From CAVSEK01 sp963726975 (GTDB lineage Bacteria; Actinomycetota; Actinomycetes; Mycobacteriales; SCTD01), in the NCBI GenBank assembly GCA_963726975.1, contig CAVSEK010000001.1, forward strand, positions 310,001 through 374,000: 64,000 bases of DNA, read 5' to 3'. Below, one piece after another: positions 42,494 through 50,392 of this stretch. Position numbers and translations under genes: made by a program. The first letter of the stretch is position 1. Each line of letters begins with the position of its first letter. Under the pieces are notes generated by a model. The model ran no database searches. It saw only the letters and a program-made list of their open reading frames with translations, and was not told the origin of the DNA.

Positions 42494-43977
42494 TCCTCGA
42501 GCAGCCCGGACAGCGCCGCGAACTCCGCCTCGACGAGGTCGGCGAGGTGCTCGACGTCGGGCACCAGCTCGCGGTCGGCCACGAGCGCGAGGTCGAGCGC
42601 GTCCTGGTAGCTCTGCAGCGTGATGTTGAGCCCCTGCCCGTCGCCGATCGTCGACACCGGGTAGTAGTGCTGCAGGAGCGCGCCCTCCAGCTGCAGCGGC
42701 CTCCTCGGCCCGGGCACGTTGGAGATGACGAGGTTGAACGGCGGCTGCAGCCAGTCCGCCACCCGCAGCTGGGTGGCGATGCGGGCGGCCCGCACCGACA
42801 GCGCCGCCGGCGCGAAGTCGGCGTACTGGGTGAGCAGGTCGGCGGGCATGAGCGCGAACCGCTCCTTCGCCTCGTTCATCGCCTCGTGGACCCGGCGCAT
42901 GCGCGCCGTCGGGTCGGGCTCGTCGGTGGGGATCGCCGGGAAGATCGCGGACACCCGGTTGGTCCACGGGTCGTCCTCCTCACCGGTGCGGATCGACACC
43001 GGGACCATCGCCACGAGCGGCGCAGCCGGCAGGGCGTCCTTCTCCAGCAACCAGGTGCGCAGCGCCCCGCTGCACGCGGCCATCACGACGTCGTTGACCG
43101 TGAACCCGGACGCGGCCTTGAACCGCTTCACCTCGGTGAGCGACACGGTGCGCAGCGCCACCCGCCGGTGGCTGCTGATGGTGCCGTTGAAGGGCGTCGG
43201 CGGGGCCGAGGTGACGGGCGGGGCCGGCGCGCGGTCAGCGTCGTCCGCGGGCGCCAGCCGGGCGAGCGCGGCGCCGAACGGGTTGGGCACCGTGCGGGCC
43301 AGGTCGGCCAGGCCGGTCAGGCCCCGGTTGCGGGTCAGCTCCCCCATGGCGCGCAGGCTGCGCACCTGCAGCCGGGTGAGCCGGGCCGGCTTGCGCAGCG
43401 CGTCGGTGAACACCTGGCCGAGCACCGCCGCCGGCGCCGGCACGGGTCTCGTCGAGCGGGGCGCCGCGGACACCTCGCGGGCCGCGACCTCCTCGTCGGC
43501 GCCCGGCTCGCGGTAGATCCGGGCCATGAGCTCCGCGCCTGCCGCACCGTCGATCGCGGCGTGGTGCAGCTTCACGAGGACGGCGAAGCGGTCGTCGGTC
43601 AGGCCCTCGACGACGTACGCCTCCCACAGCGGGTGCGAGCGGTCCAGCGGCCGGGCGATGAGCCGGGCCACGAGCGCCGACAGCTTGTCGTCGGTGCCGG
43701 GCGGCGGCACGGCGGTGTCGCGGACGTGGAACTCGAGGTCGAAGTCCGGGTCGTCCACCCAGTACGGGTGGTCCAGCTGCAGCGGGACCTCGACGAGCCG
43801 GCGGCGCAGCGGCGGGAGGTCGGGCAGCAGTGCGGCGATGCGGCGGGACAGGGCGTCGTACGCCGACCAGCCCGGGACGTCGGGGCGCCGCAGGACGGCC
43901 AGGCCGCTGACGTGGCCCCAGGTCCGCCCGGACTCCATGTAGAGGAAGCTCGCGTCGACCCCGCTGAGCTGCTGCAC
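42490..43977 (-). CDS. wax ester synthase/diacylglycerol acyltransferase (WS/DGAT)
   Basis: A 495-residue acyl-CoA:alcohol/diacylglycerol acyltransferase of the kind making triacylglycerol or wax esters in actinomycetes. GTG 43977 with GGAGG 8 nt upstream. Catalytic HHAAIDG at residues 138-144; FLYMESGRTWGHVSGLAVL start; FTVNDVVMAACSGALRTWLL; AMVPVSIRT; and PPFNLVISNVPGPRRPL (NVPGP motif) are typical. Soluble or membrane-peripheral. Full length for the family. Confidence 0.93.
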   Translation of the reverse strand: MQQLSGVDASFLYMESGRTWGHVSGLAVLRRPDVPGWSAYDALSRRIAALLPDLPPLRRRLVEVPLQLDHPYWVDDPDFDLEFHVRDTAVPPPGTDDKLSALVARLIARPLDRSHPLWEAYVVEGLTDDRFAVLVKLHHAAIDGAAGAELMARIYREPGADEEVAAREVSAAPRSTRPVPAPAAVLGQVFTDALRKPARLTRLQVRSLRAMGELTRNRGLTGLADLARTVPNPFGAALARLAPADDADRAPAPPVTSAPPTPFNGTISSHRRVALRTVSLTEVKRFKAASGFTVNDVVMAACSGALRTWLLEKDALPAAPLVAMVPVSIRTGEEDDPWTNRVSAIFPAIPTDEPDPTARMRRVHEAMNEAKERFALMPADLLTQYADFAPAALSVRAARIATQLRVADWLQPPFNLVISNVPGPRRPLQLEGALLQHYYPVSTIGDGQGLNITLQSYQDALDLALVADRELVPDVEHLADLVEAEFAALSGLLED

Positions 43978-44053
43978 CTGGCCACCTCCGGAACCGCGTC
44001 AGGAACCGCGTCAGGAACGAGACCTGCCCGCTCCGGCCCGGCGCACGCCTCGC

Positions 44054-44278
44054 TCAGCGGCGCGCCGCGCGGAAGTCCGCTCCCTGGAGCGGCCCGCCGA
44101 CCAGCGGGCCGAGCAGGCACACGTCCAGGACACCCGCGAGCAGCGGGACCGCGCCCACCGCGGCGACGGCTGCGCCCGTCCGGTCGCGCCGTCGGCGCCC
44201 CGCGAGGATCAGCCCCGTCCCCGCCGCCACGCGCAGCACCCGCCCCGCCTTGCTCCCCATCACGTCCACGAGCGGCAC
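44054..44278 (-). CDS. DUF2892 (YgaP-type transmembrane) small protein
   Basis: A 74-residue membrane protein. GTG 44278 is chosen because GGAGGAGG lies just upstream. After GSKAGRVLRVAAGTGLILAG comes AVAAVGAVPLLAGVLDVCLL ending GPLVGG, matching the DUF2892 pattern (R-x-x-R-x-x-x-G-x-x-L...PLLTG...CPLY-x-L-G), though the second Cys-Pro position is changed to CLLGP. In YgaP this domain is fused to a rhodanese; here a separate rhodanese gene lies 2.4 kb away across a shared divergent promoter region. Suggests handling of sulfane sulfur at the membrane. Confidence 0.65.
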   Translation of the reverse strand: MPLVDVMGSKAGRVLRVAAGTGLILAGRRRRDRTGAAVAAVGAVPLLAGVLDVCLLGPLVGGPLQGADFRAARR

Positions 44279-44360
44279 GAGGCTCCTCCTCCGGTCGTGC
44301 TGGGTCCTGACGGTCGTGTCGCACAGACTACCCGTGGCCGGGCGGGAACACCCCTCCTCC

Positions 44361-44366
44361 TATGGT
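44361..44366 (+). promoter_or_regulatory. -10 hexamer TATGGT of the MMPL gene
   Basis: TATGGT lies 6 nt before a 14-bp palindrome, so the predicted transcription start falls within the palindrome. Confidence 0.45.
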
Positions 44367-44372
44367 GTTGTG

Positions 44373-44386
44373 TACCCCCGGGGGTA
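44373..44386. promoter_or_regulatory. CsoR/CstR-type operator palindrome TACCCCCGGGGGTA
   Basis: A perfect 14-bp palindrome of the TACCCC...GGGGTA type bound by the CsoR/RcnR/CstR repressor family (copper, nickel or persulfide sensors). It sits at the predicted transcription start of the MMPL gene and in the divergent gap with the DUF2892 gene. No repressor gene of this family is seen in the window. Confidence 0.65.
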
Positions 44387-44411
44387 TCCAGTCCGACCAA
44401 CGAGGAGAGCC

Positions 44412-46613
44412 GTGACCACCAAGCCGACCGCCCGACCTGAGAGCGCGGACAGCGCGCAGGACGGCCACCCGCTCTCCGTCCGCGCCGCGGATCCCGTCTC
44501 CCCGCCCTCGCCCTTCGGCCCGCTGGGTCGCCTCGGCACGTGGACCGCCGGTCACTTCCGCGCGGTGCTCGTCCTCTGGGCGCTCGTCGCCGTAGCCCTC
44601 GGCGCCTTCGCGCCGCGCGTCGAGTCGGCGCTGGCCGGTGCCGGGTGGGAGGCCTCCGGCTCCGAGTCGGTCGCCGCGCGCTCGGTGCTGCAGGCGGAGT
44701 TCGGCGGCCTGTCCAGCGCCGCGCTGCAGGTGGTCGTGCACAGCGACGACGCGCCGGTGACGACGGGCCGCGGCGCCGAGGTCATCGCCCGCGCGACCGC
44801 ACTGCTGGAGGCCGATCCCCGCGTCTCGCAGGTCGTGTCGCCGCAGCCGGGCCGGTCGGTGTCGCAGGACGACCGCACCGCCGTCGTGCAGGCCGGCGCC
44901 GGCGACGCCAACACCAACGAGATGGTGCGAGCCGCGGACGACCTCAAGGCCCCCCTGCGCGACCTCGGCGGCGACGGCGTCACCGTTGCCCTGACGGGGT
45001 CGTCCGGCCTGTGGAGCGACTTCAACGAGGCCAACCGCGACGCGATGATGAAGAGCGAGCTCTACAGCTGGCCGGTGACGCTCGCGATCCTGGTGCTCGC
45101 CTTCGGCTCGCTCGTCGCGGCGGGTCTGCCGCTCATGCTCACCATCGTCGGCCTCGTCGCCGCCGCCGGGTCGCTCTACCTCGGCAGCCAGATCGGCGAC
45201 ATCAGCATCTGGGCCATGAACTTCGCCTTGATGTTCGCACTCGCCCTGGGCATCGACTACGCGCTGTTCGTGGTCGTCCGCTACCGCAGCGCCCGGTCCG
45301 AGGAGGGCACCACCTCCGCCGTGGCGGTGGGCCGCACCATGGACTCGGCCGGCAAGGCCGTCCTGTTCTCCGGGGTCACGGTGCTCATCAGCCTGTCGGC
45401 CGTGATGCTCGTGCCGTCGCCCGCCTTCCGCTCCATGGCGCTCGGCATCATGCTCGCCGTCGTCTTCGTGCTCGCGGCGACGCTGACGCTGCTGCCCGCG
45501 GTGCTCGCCCGCCTCGGGGCCCGGGTCGACGGCCTGTCGCTGCCCTTCGCGCACTCCGCGCCCCACTCCTCCCCGCGGTTCGCCGCCTGGGCCGAGCGCC
45601 TGTGGGCCCGACCGGTCCGCTACGGCTTGGTCGCTCTCCTGGCCCTCGTGGCACTGGCCCTGCCCTTGGCGGGGCTCCGCACCGGCATGCCCAGCATCGC
45701 CGTCGTGCCGGCGACGGACTCCTCGCGGGTCGGCTACGGCCTGATCACCGACGCGTTCGGCCCCGGCGCGCCCGGCACCCTCAGCGTCGTCGCTCCTGCC
45801 GCGTCCGCGGAGCAGGTGCAGGGCGTGCTGAGCAGCGACCGCGGCGTCGCGCAGGTCATGCCGCCGATGCCCGGGCAGGGCGACCGGGTCCTGCTGCAGG
45901 CCGTGCCGAACACCGACGCGTCGGCGCCGGCCACCGGCGACACCGTCGACCGCCTGCGCTCCGCGCTGCCGCCCGGCGCCCTCGTCGGAGGTGCGGCGGC
46001 CGAGAACCACGACCTCGAGCAGCTGCTGTCCGCCCGCACGCCCCTGGTCATCGGGGTCGTCCTCGCCCTCGGCTTCCTGCTGCTCCTGGTGGCCCTCCAG
46101 GCCCCGCTCGTCGCGGCCATCGGGGTGCTCACCAACCTGCTGGCGACGGCCGCAGCCTTCGGCGTGGCCCGGCTGGTCTTCCAGGAAGGCGTCGGCTCCG
46201 GGCTGCTCGGCTTCGAGCCGCAGGGCTTCCTCGACGCCTGGGCCCCGGTGTTCTTCTTCGCGATGATCTTCGCGATCGGCATGGACTACACCGTCTTCCT
46301 GCTGTCCTCCGCCAAGGAGCACTGGCAGCGCACCGGGGACCCGCGCGAGGCGGTGGTCGGTGGGCTCGCGCAGTCGGGCCGCGTGATCTTCGCCGCAGCC
46401 GCGGTCATGGTCGCCGTGTTCTTCACCTTCGCGCTGTCGGGCCCGCTGCCGCCCAAGGAGATGGGGGTCGTCCTCGGCATCGCCGTCCTGCTGGACGCGG
46501 CGCTCGTGCGGCTGCTGCTCGTGCCGGTGCTCCTGCGCCTGACCGGGAAGGCCGCGTGGGCCACTCCCGCATGGCTGCACCGGGTGTTGCCGGACGTGTC
46601 GTTCGGCCACTGA
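44412..46613 (+). CDS. MMPL/RND family membrane transporter
   Basis: A 733-residue transporter from GTG 44412, with GAGGAG 5 nt upstream; an upstream in-frame ATG at 44250 would lie before the promoter. Two symmetric halves: a first helix near 45-65, an extracytoplasmic domain, then a five-helix block with LAILVLAFGSLVAAGLPLML and NFALMFALALGIDYALFVVVRYR (the GIDYALF proton-relay motif); the second half repeats this with FFAMIFAIGMDYTVFLLSSAKEH. Such pumps use the proton gradient to export lipids or drugs. The CsoR/CstR-type operator upstream and rhodanese gene downstream tie it to metal or sulfur stress; its substrate is unknown. Confidence 0.9.
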   Translation: MTTKPTARPESADSAQDGHPLSVRAADPVSPPSPFGPLGRLGTWTAGHFRAVLVLWALVAVALGAFAPRVESALAGAGWEASGSESVAARSVLQAEFGGLSSAALQVVVHSDDAPVTTGRGAEVIARATALLEADPRVSQVVSPQPGRSVSQDDRTAVVQAGAGDANTNEMVRAADDLKAPLRDLGGDGVTVALTGSSGLWSDFNEANRDAMMKSELYSWPVTLAILVLAFGSLVAAGLPLMLTIVGLVAAAGSLYLGSQIGDISIWAMNFALMFALALGIDYALFVVVRYRSARSEEGTTSAVAVGRTMDSAGKAVLFSGVTVLISLSAVMLVPSPAFRSMALGIMLAVVFVLAATLTLLPAVLARLGARVDGLSLPFAHSAPHSSPRFAAWAERLWARPVRYGLVALLALVALALPLAGLRTGMPSIAVVPATDSSRVGYGLITDAFGPGAPGTLSVVAPAASAEQVQGVLSSDRGVAQVMPPMPGQGDRVLLQAVPNTDASAPATGDTVDRLRSALPPGALVGGAAAENHDLEQLLSARTPLVIGVVLALGFLLLLVALQAPLVAAIGVLTNLLATAAAFGVARLVFQEGVGSGLLGFEPQGFLDAWAPVFFFAMIFAIGMDYTVFLLSSAKEHWQRTGDPREAVVGGLAQSGRVIFAAAAVMVAVFFTFALSGPLPPKEMGVVLGIAVLLDAALVRLLLVPVLLRLTGKAAWATPAWLHRVLPDVSFGH

Positions 46614-46629
46614 GCCCCTTGCGGGTGGG

Positions 46630-46666
46630 CCCGCGCTGCCGGGGGAACGGTCCCCGGCAGGGCGGG
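46630..46666 (+). terminator. hairpin between the MMPL and rhodanese genes
   Basis: CTGCCGGGG and CCCCGGCAG pair perfectly across a 7-nt loop (46636-46660). Flanking CCCGC and GCGGG extend the stem after a one-base mismatch. No U-tract follows, so it may be a weak terminator, attenuator or RNA-stability element within the operon. Confidence 0.5.
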
Positions 46667-46701
46667 CCGCCCGGCCGTCCCCTCTCCCGGCAGGAGCAGC
46701 C

Positions 46702-47157
46702 GTGCAGCGCAAGGACCGCACCCGCAAGGACGACCCCCGCAGCGTGCCGTGGGACGTCGAGGGCGAGCCGGACCTGGTCGTCGTCGACACGACCTGGGGG
46801 GAGCTGCAGCCGCTCGACGCCGCTCCAGGCGTGCGCACCGTCGGGGAGCTCGAACTCGTCGCGCTCGTCGAGCAGGGCGCGGTCGTCGTCGACTGCCGCA
46901 CGGCCGGCTCCTTCGGCGGGCGCACGATCCCCGGCTCGGTGCACCTGCCGCACACCGAGATCGTCGAGCGCCGGGGCGAGCTGGACCCCCAGCGGGTCAC
47001 GGTGCTGTTCTGCAACGGGCCGCAGTGCCCCCAGTCGCCGCACGCCCTGCGCGAGCTCGTCGCCGCCGGGCACCCCGCGGCCGCGCTCGCCTACTACCGG
47101 GGCGGTATGCACGACTGGGTCTCGCTGGCCCTCCCGACCAGACCGCGCGCGGACTGA
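46702..47157 (+). CDS. single-domain rhodanese (sulfurtransferase)
   Basis: A 151-residue protein from GTG 46702 with AGGAG 6 nt upstream. The rhodanese domain covers about 45-145: VVVDCRTAGSFGGRTIPGSVHL, then the active-site loop FCNGPQCPQSP with the persulfide-forming Cys104 and a second Cys109, and GMHDWVSLALP. The first ~40 residues are a charged extension. Likely accepts sulfane sulfur or detoxifies sulfide, together with the DUF2892 protein and MMPL pump under the shared operator. The CNGPQC loop differs from the CRxGxR loop of GlpE, so acceptor choice may differ. Confidence 0.85.
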   Translation: MQRKDRTRKDDPRSVPWDVEGEPDLVVVDTTWGELQPLDAAPGVRTVGELELVALVEQGAVVVDCRTAGSFGGRTIPGSVHLPHTEIVERRGELDPQRVTVLFCNGPQCPQSPHALRELVAAGHPAAALAYYRGGMHDWVSLALPTRPRAD

Positions 47158-47161
47158 CGAC

Positions 47162-47962
47162 TCACGACGGGCCGCGCACCCGCAACTCCGCACCGCCCGG
47201 CCCGAACCACAGCGTCCGCTGCGGGAAGGGGATGGCGATCCCGGCCGCGTCCAGCGCCCGCTTGACCTCGACCGCGACGGCGCTGCGGACCCGCCAGCGG
47301 CTGGCGATGTCGGCGGCGTGCCAGTAGCGCACGACGAGGTCGATCGAGGAGTCGCCGAACGCGTGCACCCACACCTCGGCCGGCGGCGCCTCCCGCACGC
47401 CCTCGGCGCCGCGGCAGGCCTCGAGCAGCACGGCGCGGGCCTGCTCGAGGTCGCTGTCGTACGCCACCCCGACCGCCAGCTCGGTGCGGCTCGTCGGGGT
47501 CCTCGTGAAGTTGACGATCGGCGCCTTGAGCACCTCGGCGTTCGGCAGGTAGACCGTCAGCCCGTCGTACGTCGTGAGCGTGACCACCCGCAGGTCGATG
47601 TCGTCGACCCGCCCCTCGTAGTCGCCGCTGCCGACCTGGTCGCCGATGCGGAAGGGCCGGCGCACCTGCAGCAGCACCCCGGCGATGAGGTTCTGCAGGA
47701 TGTCCTGGGCCGCGAAGGCGAGCGCGATCCCGCCGACGCCGAGGGCACCGAGCAGCGGGCCGACGCGGACCCCGACCAGCCCGAGGGCGTAGACGCCGCC
47801 GACCGCGACGACGACGACCGACAGGAAGCGCCCGGCGATGCGACCCAGGTGCCGGTCGGCGTCGCGGTCGAGCAGCCGGACGAAGCCGCGCCGCACCACG
47901 ACGGCGAGCAGCAGGCTCGCGGCGAACACCGCGACGGCGGACAGGACCTCCGCGCGGGTCAC
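47162..47962 (-). CDS. MscS-family mechanosensitive channel
   Basis: A 266-residue small-conductance-type channel from GTG 47962. Three helices in the first ~95 residues; the third is Gly/Ala-rich (LLGALGVGGIALAFAAQDILQNLIAGVLL), forming the pore. The beta domain follows (RPFRIGDQVGSGDYEGRVDDIDLRVVTLTTYDG, VYLPNAEVLKAPIVNFTR) and the C-terminal alpha/beta domain. Opens on membrane tension to release solutes. Convergent with the rhodanese gene (4-nt gap). Confidence 0.9.
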   Translation of the reverse strand: MTRAEVLSAVAVFAASLLLAVVVRRGFVRLLDRDADRHLGRIAGRFLSVVVVAVGGVYALGLVGVRVGPLLGALGVGGIALAFAAQDILQNLIAGVLLQVRRPFRIGDQVGSGDYEGRVDDIDLRVVTLTTYDGLTVYLPNAEVLKAPIVNFTRTPTSRTELAVGVAYDSDLEQARAVLLEACRGAEGVREAPPAEVWVHAFGDSSIDLVVRYWHAADIASRWRVRSAVAVEVKRALDAAGIAIPFPQRTLWFGPGGAELRVRGPS

Positions 47963-48156
47963 CGGCGCCTCCTGCCCACGTCGCCCCCGCCCGGCCGGCG
48001 CCCGCCGGACCCTCCCGGCCGTTCTACCGCACGCCCGCGGACGGCACCTGTCCTGCTCGCCCCGACAGGACCACGGTCGCGACCGACGACAGGGCCCTGG
48101 TGCTGTGCGCCGGGTCGATGCTCCCCGCTCACGTGGAGGTCACCGGCCCATCGACC

Positions 48157-48403
48157 TCAACGGTCCCCGAGCCACCCACCGCGACGTACGCACCCGAGGT
48201 GCTCGTCCGGCCAGCCCGGGTGCGGCGAGAGCAGGCCGAGTCCGCGCCTGACGAGCAGCGGGTACCTGAAAGCGGTCGACGAACGGCGCTTGGAACGGCT
48301 GTCGCAGCCACCGAGTCGCTGCGCGGCTGTCGAACCTGGCGCTGTAGCCCTCCGGTATGACGTCCCACCCGGCCAAGCGCATCGGGTCAGGCTTGCACAG
48401 CAC
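48157..48403 (-). pseudogene. frameshifted small gene, unknown family
   Basis: A protein-like stretch starting near GTG 48403: CKPDPMRLAGWDVIPEGYSA, then FDSRAATRWLRQPFQAPFVD. At about 48277 the frame changes, and RYPLLVRRGLGLLSPHPGWP continues in the next frame to a TGA at 48157; removing one T in the CGCTTT run joins the two. Together they give about 80 residues. I do not recognise the family. It lies 28 nt left of the first IS110 element in an island-like stretch, so real decay is as likely as a sequencing error. The 194 bp between this gene and the MscS gene show no feature. Confidence 0.4.
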
Positions 48404-48439
48404 GAAGTGCGCAGAACGGGCAAGGAACGGCAGGGATGA

Positions 48440-48640
48440 TGCTTTCCGTGTCCTCCCGCCCGGCCTGACTCGAAGTAACGGCCGGCGCGAACCTGCTGCC
48501 TTCTAAGTGATCCGTCGGCCGGGCGGGAGAACATCGGGCACGGCCGCTGGTGGAAGTGACCTAGTAGGAGCCTGCGCCAACAGGCCCCGTCCCTGTCCTG
48601 TCCGACCGCCGGTCGCACCGTGCCTGCCCTGATGGTGCGA
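48440..48640 (+). ncRNA. candidate bridge RNA in the left end of IS110 copy A
   Basis: IS110-group elements encode a bridge RNA in the non-coding end upstream of the transposase. Here CTCCCGCCCGGC (48453-48464) pairs perfectly with GCCGGGCGGGAG (48518-48529) around a 53-nt loop. Downstream lies a block nearly identical in both copies (TAGGAGCCTGCGCCAACAGG), while the loop sequences differ, as guide loops would. Limits are estimated. Confidence 0.45.
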
Positions 48641-48654
48641 GCAACGGAGCAGAC

Positions 48655-49710
48655 ATGACCACGATGACATCGCCGCGCCCCGCCGTCACCGGCGGCGTCG
48701 ACACCCACCGCGACGCGCACGTCGCCGCCGCCCTGGACCCGGTCGGCGGGGTCCTGGGAACGGCCAGCTTCCCGACCACAGCGGCGGGCTACCGCGACCT
48801 GCTGAACTGGCTGCGCTCCTTCGGCGAGCTCGGTCCGGTCGGGGTCGAGGGCACCGGCAGCTACGGCGCCGCGCTGGCCCGGCACCTGACCGGCCAAGGC
48901 GTCCGCGTGCTCGAGGTCAGCCGGCCCAACCGGCAGGTCCGGCGCCGCTACGGCAAGACCGACGTCGTCGATGCGGTCGCCGCCGGCCGGGCCGTGCTGT
49001 CCGGCGAGGCCAGCGCCACGCCCAAGACCCACGACGGTCCCGTCGAGGCCCTGCGGGCGCTGAAGTCGTTGCAGCGCAGCGCGAACAAGGCCCGCACCCA
49101 GGCGATCAACCAGCTCCACGCGGTCCTGGTCACCGCCCCCGAGCCGCTGCGCGCCAGGCTGCACGGCCTGTCGCGCACCGACCTGCTCCAGACCTGCGCC
49201 GCCTTCCGCATCAAGGCAGACGACGACAGCCTGGAAGCGATCACCCGCCTGACGCTGCGCGAGCTGGCAGCCCGCGTGGCCTTCCTCGACGCCCAGCTCA
49301 AGAGCACCGTCAACCGGCTGCGCCGGATCACCACCGCCCTGGCCCCCGAGCTCGTCGCCCGCCACGGCGTCGGCCCCGACACCGCCTCCACACTGCTGCT
49401 CACCGCCGGCGACAACCCCGACCGGCTCCGCAGCGAGCGCGCCTTCGCCAGCCTCGCCGGCAGCTCCCCGGTGCCCGCCAACAGCGGCCAGATCCAGAAG
49501 CGCTACCGCCTCAACCGAGGCGGCGACCGCCAAGCCAACTCCGCACTCTGGCGCATCGCCCTCGTCCGCCTGAGCACCGACCAGACCACCCGCGACTACG
49601 TCGCCCGGCGCCAAGCAGAAGGCAAAACCAAAGCCGAAGCCATCCGCTGCCTCAAGCGCTACATCGCCCGCGAAGTCTTCCACGCACTACCGCACCAAGC
49701 CCTCGCTTGA
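48655..49710 (+). CDS. IS110 family transposase (copy A)
   Basis: A 351-residue RuvC-like (DEDD) recombinase from ATG 48655. N-terminal catalytic domain: TGGVDTHRDAHVAAAL (first Asp), VGVEGTGSYGAALA (Glu), and YGKTDVVDAVAAGRAVLSGE (later Asps). The C-terminal Tnp_20 part has GVGPDTASTLLLTAGDN, FASLAGSSPVPANSG (catalytic Ser) and RLNRGGDRQANSALWRIALV. It appears intact and full length. It shares the MTTM start and about 70% of residues with copy B by eye. Confidence 0.93.
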   Translation: MTTMTSPRPAVTGGVDTHRDAHVAAALDPVGGVLGTASFPTTAAGYRDLLNWLRSFGELGPVGVEGTGSYGAALARHLTGQGVRVLEVSRPNRQVRRRYGKTDVVDAVAAGRAVLSGEASATPKTHDGPVEALRALKSLQRSANKARTQAINQLHAVLVTAPEPLRARLHGLSRTDLLQTCAAFRIKADDDSLEAITRLTLRELAARVAFLDAQLKSTVNRLRRITTALAPELVARHGVGPDTASTLLLTAGDNPDRLRSERAFASLAGSSPVPANSGQIQKRYRLNRGGDRQANSALWRIALVRLSTDQTTRDYVARRQAEGKTKAEAIRCLKRYIAREVFHALPHQALA

Positions 49711-49771
49711 CAGTAGGAGCATCACTTACCTTCGGAGCTTGGCCGTGACGACGAGGGAGAGCGCCGCGTGC

Positions 49772-50146
49772 TCAGTCGTGCCGCTCCCACCCGTGGAGGC
49801 AGAACTCTTGCTCCGCCTCGCCACCGTCAAGCCAGACGACGCGAAGCCGCCGCCCGCGCCACAGGAAGCAGTCCTGGTCCAACTCAGCGGGGTCTACGTC
49901 TACGCCGTCGTCCCAGCCGTCAGGATGGGCGAGGTCGAAGCCAGCCTCGAACTCGAGGAACCACTCGACCCGCTCCTGCGGGTCGACTTCACGCCGTCGC
50001 CACCACGGACCTTGAACGGCCCACCAGACGTTGACGCGGGTCAACATGTGACCCGCCAGGATCTCGCCGTCGTACAACCTGGCTGCAGCCCTGCGGTAGC
50101 GGTCGAGGCGGGGGTCGGGATGTGGCGCAGGCTCCCGCTTGCTCAT
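49772..50146 (-). CDS. hypothetical protein between two IS110 elements
   Basis: A 124-residue acidic protein from ATG 50146 (an adjacent GTG at 50149 lies 6 nt after TAGCGT, a possible leaderless start). Trp- and Asp-rich: RVNVWWAVQGPWWRRREVDP, ERVEWFLEFEAGFDLAHPDG, then DWDDGVD-like acidic text and QDCFLWRGRRLRVVWLDGG. It looks like a small soluble beta-rich protein, perhaps complete. No family recognised. Base composition is less GC-rich than the backbone genes; it is probably island cargo, and its promoter lies within 20 bp of the left end of copy B. Confidence 0.5.
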   Translation of the reverse strand: MSKREPAPHPDPRLDRYRRAAARLYDGEILAGHMLTRVNVWWAVQGPWWRRREVDPQERVEWFLEFEAGFDLAHPDGWDDGVDVDPAELDQDCFLWRGRRLRVVWLDGGEAEQEFCLHGWERHD

Positions 50147-50174
50147 CACAGACCGACGCTAACGCCAGGGATGC

Positions 50175-50380
50175 AGGATGAGCGTCGTTCTCCCGCCCGG
50201 CTGACCCGGCTAACGCCCGGCGCTCTGGCTGCCTTGTAACCGATCCGTCGACCGGGCGGGAGACGACTTGGCACGTCGGTTGCTGGTGGAAGTGACCTGA
50301 TAGGAGCCTGCGCCAACAGGCCCCGTCCCTGGACTGTCCGACCACCGGCGCGCCGTGCCCGTCCTGCACGTGCGACCGAA
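50175..50380 (+). ncRNA. candidate bridge RNA in the left end of IS110 copy B
   Basis: CTCCCGCCCGG (50190-50200) pairs with CCGGGCGGGAG (50252-50262) around a 51-nt loop, at the same relative place as in copy A. The following GTGACC...TAGGAGCCTGCGCCAACAGG block is conserved. Loop content differs from copy A, as target and donor guides could. Limits are estimated. Confidence 0.45.
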
Positions 50381-50392
50381 ACGAGGACAGGC

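Larger units (their letters stand above)
48432..49723 (+). mobile_element. IS110-family insertion sequence, copy A
   Basis: Bounds come from comparison with copy B. Similarity begins at AGGGATG (48432) and ends at AGGAGCATC (49723); there are no terminal inverted repeats, as usual for IS110. The left non-coding end is ~220 bp, the transposase fills the rest. Left flank AACGGC and right flank with TACC and TCG resemble halves of the hairpin repeat found further right. Ends are uncertain by about 15 bp. Confidence 0.7.

Noticed and set aside
48157..49683. 508-residue minus-strand frame across IS110 copy A
   Set aside because: It is antisense to the transposase; only its final part, in the small frameshifted gene, looks like protein.
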